Below are positions 15,501-27,500 of a stretch of DNA of 64,000 bases, piece by piece. Below the pieces are notes generated by a model, which saw only the letters and a program-made list of their open reading frames with translations, ran no database searches and had not been told where the DNA came from. Positions within the stretch are counted from its first letter, which is position 1, and each line of letters opens with the position of its first letter. The position numbers were made by a program, and so were the translations under genes. Source of the stretch: Turritopsis dohrnii (lineage: Eukaryota; Cnidaria; Hydrozoa; Anthoathecata; Oceaniidae); contig BQMF02000022.1 of NCBI GenBank assembly GCA_027922465.2, forward strand, positions 1,674,001-1,738,000. Reading direction: 5' to 3'.

Positions 15501-18500
15501 CAATTTAATGGTGCTGATTCAAACTTAGGTCTTTTTGGCACTCGAATAAAACAAATTGATGCAAAAGGGACTGGTAAAAATGTTGACAAAGAGGAAATGT
15601 AAATGAATGGATTTTCTTGTAACACAACATTTAATGAAATGAATGAGAATCGAGATAATTACTACTGCATCATTACTATTGACTCCGTTAGCTATTCAGT
15701 AGAGTTTTGCCCAAGGTCCTAGAAAAATAAACTGTTTTTCGAGTTAAAAGCAATTTTATGGCTCGTAAATGGAAACTTTTTTATCCATTGTAAGATAAGA
15801 ACAAGAAAGAAACGATTGAAATTTCGAAATTAAACCGGAAAGTGATGTTTCTTTAAAAACTTTACAAATCATCGTTACAAAATTTTCCAAATATGCCATC
15901 TATTACTGGTTTCGAGGCAACGGCTCGACCCATGTAATATAAAGGAAATTGGACAGATGATACATCGTTGATCATAAAGAAATAAGTAAATAAAAGTGAC
16001 ACAACATCCGTATAACGTCAGTTTTGGTTTTTTGTTAATCGTCGTTTTGACGTCAAAATCCGACTTCGGCCCCGTGTTTTCCCCGGTAACGTGAGTTTTA
16101 TGTGCGAACTATAGTAAACTGTTCAAGCCACCAGGCTTCTTGTTATCTTTGAAGCAGAAGAAAAGGTTAGAATGCACTTTCTGAGAAACCTCCACAAACA
16201 GATGAAGACTGCGCTATTCGCCTCTCTTGAAGCCATTACTTTCTTGAAACTTCTGTTATACTTCATAAATGTTCATACACTTTTAATGAACCTCTGTATT
16301 TCGAATCCTCCATAAATCGAATTTTTAAGCCCCTTGACAGTTCGAATTACAGAAAATACTCTGTATTGAAATATTGTGGAACCAATTAGCCATTCATCTG
16401 AATGAATGAAGACTACTGAAAGTTATCATCAGAATTTGTTAACAAATCTCTGCGAAGGAGTATATATAGATAAGCACAAATATATACGCAATATTTCAAA
16501 GGAAATACACTTATTCGCAGTGACTTTTTGTTGATTGTTCGGATTTATCACATTAAACCTATCTATTATCCCTTTAGGATTTCAACTTCTTCTCCAAAAG
16601 GTGCTGCAGTCTGAAGTAGAGACATTGCCGCGTGGTATTGGGCGAAAACTCATTTCCAACTCTCCGAAGGCAGGTTATGGTGATCTTGCGGAAATACTTC
16701 GCAAACAGTATGAAACTTCGGCACGACCAGGTGTATTGCCTGGTGTGGCAGGTATCCGGTGTTTTTATCTGTTTTTTGCTTTCCATATCACGTGTTCCGT
16801 TCGACGTTTTCATAGTTTTTTTAGATAGAGTTCTTTGAATGATAATGAACGTGTTCATGAGTGAGATATAAAAATTTGACTTTGTTTCAATAAGACATTT
16901 CATTTATACGTTTGTTTTCGTCTTGGTCTGGAAACTTTCCGAGTCTTTTACATGTCGATATTATTCCTCTGTCAAAAGTCTGCCTTGCATATCGTTTATG
17001 ATTCAGCTGGCTTAGTATGTTGCTACGAGCCCTACATCCCAGGACTAAATGTTGACCAACCATCTGTCAAACATTTGATGCAACTTTCGCAACGATACCA
17101 GCAGACGTTAGATTCTCTCCTTCAAGATTTTGCCATTCAACCAAACAACTGGCACCACATGATTGTGGCACCGTCATCGTGGTGTAGCTTCATGCAAAAA
17201 TTGTATACAGTTACTATTGAGGTATGTTGTATTCATAACGAGCAGTGAGACGCTTTTTGACCGGGAAAACCCAAAGAAAGTCACGAAAAAAGCCTTCACA
17301 GTGTATACTATTATGGCATGATGTTGTTTAACGTTTTTAGGGGCGGGCTGCAGATATTGAACAACGAAAACTATCTGGACAGTTTCAAGATGAAGAACAA
17401 TACAACGATGAAAAGAATTCCATTAAGTTTTGGTGTCGTGATCGGATCTTGAATCAGTTAAGAAAAGCATCGAAAGGCAATCCGAAAGTGCAAGGAAACT
17501 CGATTCTAGCCCTTGTTGGGTTAGCCAATGCTGTGTCGAGTCATGAATCTGTTGATGCTGGAGAGAAGAATATCGCTACTCCTGACCAATACGTGTCCAA
17601 TCGTAGATGGTTATTAAGTGTCGTCGATACTGTTATGGTTATATTTGATGGAAATTTTAAACCGAAATACAAACCATTTCAGTGGTGCCAACAGGTTTGT
17701 CGTGTGTAAAAAGTTTGATGTGTTTTCTTAGAAAAACTTTTATCTACGTTAAAGTTATGGTAATGTTTCATTTTCTTGTGTCCGTAAACATAGGTTTCTT
17801 CTGAAAAGTCAACAGCCAGCTCGTTTGCGTCGAGATGTTGTGCAGCTATTTCTTTGTCCGAACTGACTCGCCTGCTGTTATCACGTGACACTGAACGAAT
17901 TCATCAAATGATGGACGCGTTGAAAACACGTTGCCCTGGCAATCCAAAAGCTGGTGAGATCACAGTTCTTCGTGTTCGCTTTCTTTACTTCTACTTTTCG
18001 TCACCGTTTTTAGTACCTATTCATCGAAGTAATTTCTGTTTCTCAGGTGCAATGTCTTCGATGGAACTCCATTGCGCACTAGGACTTGGCATGATTTTAT
18101 CTCGCTTACACCAGCAACAGTTTCATGAAATTGGTGGTGTTGATGGGTCTACGCTAATGTTGACGTCACTTCAATTGTTAAGGGATATAGCTTTCGATGA
18201 AGGTATTAATGAAAGAGACGGTGCAATTATCGGATATGGGTTAGCAATTGCTGCATTATTTGCGCATGATCTGCGTCGAGATTCTAAAATTCATGCGCAG
18301 AAAGCTTACAAGCACCTACTAACATACTCCACGAATATGAACGATGAAAACTTAGCGACAATGTCAGGTCAAGCTTTTTTGTTTTCTCTAACGTTCGCAG
18401 CCTCGAATGCATATTTGGTGGATAGCATTTCGGTTGACGATTTGCACAAGTGTTACATCGTGATTAAAGAGAAAATTCCAACCGCTGCGCAGGTAATTCT

Positions 18501-21500
18501 TTTAATGAAGATTACTACTTCGAATTAGATTTTCCTTGTATAAATCCATGTTCTTATTTTCAGTTTTCAGATCTTCATATCTCACTTGGTTTACTTTGTA
18601 ACCAGCTTTTAAAGTCACGTAACCCCAAGTATCTTCAAACCGTCACCAATCAGCTGGAAGCGTGGCGTGATACCCTAACTCAAAAGGATACCCACTCATT
18701 GCAAAGGCTAGGTGCTGTGAAGGGAATACTTTCTACGCTTGGTGTTGATGATGTGTTATTTCAGATAAACACAGAGACGAACTCGAACGAAATGGAGTCT
18801 TTCATGAAAAGCTACCTGTCTCTTGTCGTGAACGAGTTGTATTCACGTGATAACATCGTTTCCTTGCACACATCTCAACTGTTAGGTCAATTTTACCTGG
18901 CTGTAAACACCATCGGAATGTCAGTTCAAACGCCGCAAAGCTTTACTTACTTAAAAGATACGATGGTGCTTCCTTCATTGTTTAACATGTTAGTTGTAGC
19001 TTCTAACGAAGGACCATTCGGAAGTTGTAATGAGGCGCGGATATCCTGCTTATTGCAATCACTAAACGGTCTGGTAACTAGCAGGTTACCACCTGTAAAT
19101 TGGGCGTTCGTTTTCATGCCTCTATTGAAGACGGGATGGTGTAGCCAGGTCAAGCATCTCTGCGTGAAGTTTGCCATCAAGTTTTTAAAATCAGAACAAA
19201 GTTTATTACTGCTCGTTTCATCGTGGCTACAAACCAACGTATTTCATAAGATGGAATTGGTTATCCAAACAGAAATTTTGAGCTCCGCCGTTCAGCTGTT
19301 ACCTAACTTGACCAACACAAAGCAACGTTACTTTCTGGAAGCGTTACCACTTGAATGTGTGCGTAAAACTGAACGACAGTTGGAAGTTGTTTTGAGAATG
19401 TGGTGCTCAGTGTTAAAGATGAGCGCACCCATACAATCGACAGTAGCGTTTGTTATGACTGGATTCAAAACTTTTATCGAAGGAATTCATAACTATCCAG
19501 AGGTAAAAAGCATAAATTACTAATTACTAATTAAGTACTAATTTGCATGTATATATCTGCTAGAATGTCTCTATCCTCACATATTCCCTCTGTTAATGTA
19601 TAATGCTTTATGAGCTGTTATAGTTCTGTAGCGACGTTAAACAGTATTCTACGAAAAGCACTGCGTCAAAGTCGTCAGAAGGTCACTAAGACCAAGTACA
19701 TTTCCATTGAAATAGTGTGTATATTTATGTGCTAAATAGAAATGTACTCCTCCGCGGTGATTGTACAACAAATCAACCAATAGACCTTTTCGGAAAATAC
19801 GTCAGAGCAGATCTTGCCTCGCTTTCAACCCAAATAACAGTGGCATTTGTGTTGTTTTTGAAAAGAAATGATACCCGAGAGGAAACCTTACACGAACTTT
19901 TTTTATGATTCTTAATTACGTAAGTAATTAAAAACCTTAGAAACGAGGCAAGATCTACCGTGACGTAATTTCCGAAAAGGTCTATCGGGCAGTCGAAAAT
20001 AGATTTTTGAGTGTTTTAATGTGTCTGATTTGTTGATAACAAAACCAACCACAGAAGAAGAGAAACTGCATCTAGCTATATGTACCGTGGCAGATTTGGA
20101 CATCATATCGTGAGTTTTGAGACAAGATGTCCGGCCGGATATCTCAGACGTCCGGCCGGGAGTTTGAGATGTCCGGCCGGCGTTTCGAAACTAGTCTTGA
20201 AACATCCAGCCGGACATCTTCACTCAAAAAACAATCTGGTCCTGAGAATTGCTTAGAAGTTCAAACGCCCTGCTGGGGATTTAATATCTCCGGATATTTA
20301 TGAAAAAGATGCTTTCTGACCTCCACCAGTCTCGATGTTCTGGTCCTTTATATATACGCTTAATACTGTCAAGTCTGTGAAGTAAGTATTCAAAGACGCC
20401 TGGACGGATATCAAGACGCACTGCATTAGATACTTTTGGATTAGTAAAGTACACATCATAACCAGGAAGCTGGAGATCTTTCGGCCATTTTGTAACTCTC
20501 CGTGCAAAAGTATTTGATTTTGAGGACCAGATATTGATGAAATCCATCAGTCAGGCGTCTCAGTTACCTCATACCCGGCCGGATGTTTCAGATACCCGGC
20601 CGGACATCCAAATACCCGGCCGGACATCTTGATGTTTCAAAGGTCCGGCCGGACAACGTTAGCTGGTAATTTTCAGGACCAGATTTTTACAAACGCCCGG
20701 CCGGGCGTTTTGAGTGATGATGTCCGGCCGGATGTTTCAAAACTAGTTTCAAAACTCCCGGCCGGACGTCTGAGATATCCGGCCAGACATCTTGTTTCCA
20801 AACTCGCGATAGGATGTCCAAATCTGCCACGCTCAGGGATTTTTCCAAGCACTTTTGGTTACTACCGTTTTTCGTAGAGAAGATTGAGTTTAACAGTCCA
20901 GGAAGCAAGCTCCGCAATTTTGGAGATTTCAATCTCCACAAACAGGCCTTGTCATGAGAGGCATGCGTAGGGAGTTGGAAACTAAGATGCTTTTTAATTT
21001 TTTTGAATAACATAAAAACGAGTCCTACTGGTACAACTTTCATTTTCATATTATTTCGTAAGATTAAGAAATGAATGCCTATAACAAAGGAAATTTCAAA
21101 ATTACCGTAGCAACGGTGACTCTTCTCCGTAGCAACAGAATAATTGGTGAATAATGGCCTAATTACTCTCTCAAGACATGTTTTTAAATACTACGCATTA
21201 GAGAGCTAAAAAAAATGTTTAATTGACAATGAATGATTGAGTTTCTAAACTCAATTCAAGATTGAGTTTTAACTACCGGTAAACGGTAATTGGAAAGTGC
21301 TTGGAAAAATCCCTGCACACTATATGTGACATAATTCTTTAGGAGGAAGTTTCCTGCCACATGAACCTAATAACTCAATGCGCTTACTCTTTGTTAAGAC
21401 ATGATTGGCGAAACGTTTTACCAGAGGTAAGTCCAGCATAAATTTTTTTGAGTTTATTTCCACTCTTAACTGCTACACTTTTTGTCTTGTCGTTTATCGG

Positions 21501-24500
21501 AGAACATGAGTGTCTTATGATGAGTCTGCTTTCGTCAATGACTGTCAAAATGAGTTTATCCCAGTGGGTAAAATCGTAAAAAATTCACTACGATGAAGTG
21601 CATTTTTATTCAAATTGTGCGTATATTTCTATAGAAATACACTCACTCGTAGTGAATTTTTATGTGCCGGCTCTTCTAACAATGGAGAATTAACGACAAC
21701 TCGAACGTTCATAATTTTACCTGTTTCATGCGTTCTCGTATCTAAATTATTCTAGTTGACTCGTTTGTGTGAGTATGAACACAGTTTGCTGTTTTGTCGG
21801 GGTCTAGCAATAATTTCCTGACTCGGTTTACTGAGTAATTTCTCGTTGTCGCATAGAATGAGACACAATAAGAGTTAGAGTGATTCCGTTTCAGTGGGAA
21901 AACACTGATTAGTAACAGGTGAGAGAACAACAAAACAACAAAAATCAAATGCTATTTTACTTGAAATCCTCTGCTTAAAATTTTGAAATAGCATATAAAT
22001 TAAAAAGAGTTCAGTTTTTTCGCACATTGATTGAAGTGATATTATTTGATATAGCTGAGCGCTCTTTAAGAAAATTACTCAAACGCCATTTTCTTTCACG
22101 GTAACAACAACTTGAAGAATTGTCATAAACATATTGTTCTTGCTTTTCAGCTACCTGCAGACTTCTCACTGCCATTCAAAATTGAAATGTTAAATCATGT
22201 AGAGAAACCGGAAGGATATGATATTTTGCAGATTATCACATGCCTTATAAACAACAGTGAGTGTGTTTGTATTTGCTTCAACACAAACATCATCTGATAC
22301 ATCGTAAACACAAACCCTTTTTTGTTAAAAATTGACGTTTTTTGAAAATTGACATGAAAGTTATTCGTTCATATCTTTCTAATGAATGAACCAAATTTAT
22401 TGTATGATGCATCAAAATTTAAGTTAAGAAATTCTCTTGACATTAAAATTAAATTTGCGCCTAAGAACGTTGTAGAGAAATGTACCTGGACTTTTTATTG
22501 GCACACCCGGTAGATGTTTTAAATCGTGTCGATGTTATTCTTGAGAAACAACATCAACATCGTTGTAAGTGTAAGTGTGTTTTACTTGAAATAAAGTATA
22601 TAAATAGAACAAATAAATAAATCTCTTTCAATTAAATCAATTCAATTTTCATTTTCCCTTTCGAAATTAAGAAACAGCTTAATAAACTTTTAGAACTAAA
22701 ATTTGGCCTTGAAATAAGAAATTTGAAAAGAAACCTTACTAGGTTTCTTATAAAACACAATATCGAGTGAGACAAAAAAAGGTATAAAAGTTTGGGTATG
22801 TATCCAGTTTCAATTTTTCGAGACATTTTGCTCGGCTTTTTTGTCGGCATTTCTCGAAGATTTTTACAAGGACCGCTTCAAGTTTTTGTCCATAAGTTTT
22901 TTTCTACTCGGCCAAATTCGAAGAACATACCTTAGGCCGAATTTTTTTTGCGTCGCCTTATTTTAGCGATTTTAGCGAATGAGCGTATTTTCGCTAAATT
23001 AAAGTTGAGGAAAATTTAAATTCTCCGTACTTAAGCGGTAATTCGCTAAAATTAGGTTGCGTTAAATCCGTGTTCATCTATTTTCGCAAAATTTTACTGA
23101 CGCAAAAAAAGTCGGTCTAAGGTACACCAAAATATACTTAACGGTTCCTCTGATCAGAAATAAAATAAAAAAGTCTTTCCTAATTATTCGATCTTAAGGT
23201 ATTTTTTGGCCGGTACTTCATGTGCATTGCTTTTATTGAGGAAATTATTAGAACTAGCCGCCAAGGCGGCGTCGCTCGCCGCCCATGTCTACCTGCTCTG
23301 TATCACTGTATCAATAAACGTCAAATTTCCTTATAAACGGCTCATACAACTTGGAAAGGAATCGAAGTCACAACTTCTGGTGAGCAGTCAGTGTTACATC
23401 AGTGTTACATTAAGTATTTTTCAGGTTTTTCATTACGTGTTACTTATTTATTTTTTAAAACCAATCGTTGATCAGTACAACAATACACTCAAAACGTAGG
23501 AAGAAAAAACTTCAACTTTTTATTAGCTTTTGTTTTAAAAAAGTTACGCGCTCTAACATGGGTGCTATCAAACAGGGCGAAAATGGTTTCTCTTCTTAAA
23601 AAGTTCACACGGGAGGAGAGAAAAAAGGCACGTGCTAAATGAATAAACTGAATAAAAGAAACGTTCGATCAGAAGCGCTTAACAAATAAAAGAAATTAAA
23701 TTATTAAAAGAAAAGCAAAAAACATTTTGTTTCATGACACACCATTAAATAATTTCGCACACAACTCAATCTACCATTTTGCGCAAGTTACAAACAGACA
23801 AACGGAGAATCGGCTATTAATATATAGACTAGCCGCCAAGGCGGCGTCGCTCGCCGCCCAGGTTCAGCCTGCGTTGTGTCACCTCCCAAAGAGTTCACGA
23901 AAAATGGAATTAAGGAATTGACAATAGAAAGTGTTACCATCTTGTAGAGCTCAAAATTCTGAGCACCGTTACAGAGATCGTCGATCAAAGATTTTGATGA
24001 CGTCACACACCTGTCGCAAAAAAAATTTGGCCTCACCGATTTCTTTCGAAGTTCACATCTACCATTTTGCGTGACTTACAAACAAACAAACAAACAAACG
24101 GAGAATCGGCTATTAATATATAGACTAGCCGCCAAGGCGGCGTCGCTCGCCGCCCATGTGCACCTGCTCTGTGTGTCACCCCGGAGACCCCAATAAACCT
24201 CATATTTCCTGAAAAACGGCTCGTACAACTTGTGTTCAGCCAGAGGCAGATTCGAAATCAAATATCAAATATCAGTTTAAACAATGGTTCCAAAAAAACC
24301 CAAATTTCATGATGTGTTACTTATTTATTTTTTAAAACAATCGTTGATCAGTACAACAATACACTCAAAACGTATTAGCTTTTGTTTTAAAAAAGTTACG
24401 CGCTCTAACATGGGTGCTATCAAACAGGGGGAAAATGGTTTCTCTTCTTAAAAAGTTCACACGGGAGTAGAGAAAAAAGGCACGTGCTAAATGAATAAAT

Positions 24501-27500
24501 AGAATAAAAAAACGTTCGATCAGAACGCTTAACAATTAAAAGAAGAAATTAGGTTTTAAAAGAAAAGCAAAAAAAACATTTTGTTTTATGATACTCTTTT
24601 TTTACCTATCGGTTTTTAAACATTTTGATTGCTCGTAAAAAAAGTTCACCTGTCTCAGACAGTCAGGCAAGCGTTAGGATACACTGGCAAACCGAACATG
24701 CTACCACGTTCTGCCACTGCTGCTTTTTGTCCAAAATGTTTAATCAGTTAGTTTCTTTGTATTTAGTTGATGTATTGTTTTCAAAGCCAAGTGAACGTGG
24801 ACTATAAAACTAACAATAATAATAAAAACAAAACGTTATTCCTATTAGTTCATCAGCCAAAAAAAGTCACGTTCGATTGGGGTTTGCAATGTATTATTTG
24901 CTTGGAACTCACGTCGCACACACAAAAAAAAATAATTTCGCTCACAACTTAATCTACCATTTTGCGTAACAGACAAATGGAGAATCGGCTATTAATATAT
25001 AGACTAGCCGCCAAGGCGGCGGCGCTCGCCGCCCATGTGCACCTGCTCTGTGTCACCCCGGAAACACCAGTAAACCTCCTTGAAAAACGACTCGTACAAC
25101 CTGTGTTCAGCCAGAGGCAGATTCGAAATCAAATATCAAATATCAGTTTAAACAATGGTTCCAAAAGAAACCAAATTTCATGATGTGTTACTTATTTATT
25201 TTTGAAAACAATCGTTGATCAGTACAACAATACACTCAAAACGTAGGGAGAAAAAACTTCAACTTTTTATTAGCTTTTGTTTTAAAAAAGTTACGCGCTC
25301 TAACATGGGTGCTATCAAACAGGGGGAAAATGGTTTCTCTTCTTAAAAAGATCACACGGGAGGAGAGAAAAAAAGCACGTGCTAAACGAATAAATAGAAT
25401 AAAAAAACGTTCGATCAGAACGCTTAACAATTAAAAGAAGAAATTAATTTATTAAAAGAAAAGCAAAAAAAAAAAAAAAAAACATTTTCTTTTGATATGA
25501 TACTCTTTTTTTACCTATCGGTTTTTAAACATTTTGATTGCTCGTAAAAAAAGTTCACCTGTCTCAGACAGTCAGGCAAGCGTTAGGATACACTGGCAAA
25601 CCGAACATGCTACCACGTTCTGCCACTGCTGCTTTTTGTCCAAAATGTTTAATCAGTTAGTTTCTTTGTATTTAGTTGATGTACTGTTTTCAAAGCCAAG
25701 TGAACGTGGACTATAAAACTAACAATAATAATAAAAACAAAACGTTATTCCTATTAGTTCATCAGCCAAAAAAAGTCACGTTCGATTGGGGTTTGCAATG
25801 TATTATTTGCTTGGAACTCACGTCGCACACACAAAAAAAAATAATTTCGCTCACAACTTAATCTACCATTTTGCGTAACAGACAAATGGAGAATCGGCTA
25901 TTAATATATAGACTAGCCGCCAAGGCGGCGGCGCTCGCCGCCCATGTGCACCTGCTCTGTGTCACCCCGGAAACACCAGTAAACCTCCTTGAAAAACGAC
26001 TCGTACAACCTGTGTTCAGCCAGAGGCAGATTCGAAATCAAATATCAAATATCAGTTTAAACAATGGTTCCAAAAGAAACCAAATTTCATGATGTGTTAC
26101 TTATTTATTTTTGAAAACAATCGTTGATCAGTACAACAATACACTCAAAACGTAGGGAGAAAAAACTTCAACTTTTTATTAGCTTTTGTTTTAAAAAAGT
26201 TACGCGCTCTAACATGGGTGCTATCAAACAGGGGGAAAATGGTTTCTCTTCTTAAAAAGATCACACGGGAGGAGAGAAAAAAAGCACGTGCTAAATGAAT
26301 AAATAGAATAAAAAAACGTTCGATCAGAACGCTTAACAATTAAAAGAAGAAATTAATTTATTAAAAGAAAAGCAAAAAAAAAAAAAAAACATTTTCTTTT
26401 GATATGATACTCTTTTTTTACCTATCGGTTTTTAAACATTTTGATTGCTCAAAAAAAAAAGTTCACCCGTCTCAGACAGTCAGGCAAGAGTTAGTGGCAA
26501 ACCGAACATAAGCTGCCACGTTCTGCCACTGCTGCTTTTTGTCCAAAATATTTATTCAGTTAGTTTCTTTGTATTTAGTTGATGTACTGTTTTCAAAGCC
26601 AAGTCAACGTCGAATATAAAACTAACAATAATGATAAAAACAAAACGTTATTCCTATTAGTTCATCAGCCAAAAAAAGTCACGTTCGATTGGGGTTGCAA
26701 TGTATTTGCTTCGAACTCACGTCGCACACAAAAAAAGAAATAATTTCGCTCACAACTCAATCTACCATTTTGCGTGACTTACAAACAAACAAACAAACAA
26801 ACAGACAGACAGACAGACAGAGAATCGGCTATTAATATATAGACTAGCCGCCAAGGCGGCGTCGCTCGCCGCCCATGTTCAGCATGCGTTGACTTCACGA
26901 AAAATAAAATTAAGGAATTGGCAACCGAAAGTGTTACCATGTTGTAGAGCTCGAAAAACTGATTAAAAAAATGTATGGGATCGTTCCGCTACGATCAACC
27001 GTTACAGAGATATCATTCTTCAAAGATTTTGATGACGTCACAGACCCGTCCCAAAAAAGTTAGACCCAAATTTTTTGTCACCCCATCGCCTGTATCGCGG
27101 ACCCGAAAAAACGTCAGTTATCCTAGCGACAGATTCGAAATCAAATATCAAATATCAGTTTAAACAATGGTTCCAAAAAACCCCAAATTTCATGTGTTAT
27201 TTATTTGCACTCAAAACGTAGAGAGAAAAAAACTTTTTATTAGCTTTTGTTTTAAAAACGTTACGCGCTCTAACATGGGTGCTATCAAACAGGGGGAAAA
27301 TGGTTTCTCTTCTTAAAAAGTTCACACGGAGGAGAGAAAAAAGGCACGTGCTAAATGAATAAATAGAATAAAAAAACGTTCGATTAGAACGCTTAACAAT
27401 TAAAAGAACAAATTAAATTATTAAAAGAAAAGCAAAAAAAAAAAAAAAAAAAATATTCTCTTTTGATATGATACTCTTTTTTTACCTATCGGTTTTTAAA

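Noticed and set aside
24625..26339. Conserved short proteins repeated 909 bases apart
   Set aside because: The frames recur because the DNA is duplicated. They lie inside Helitron units and resemble no protein.
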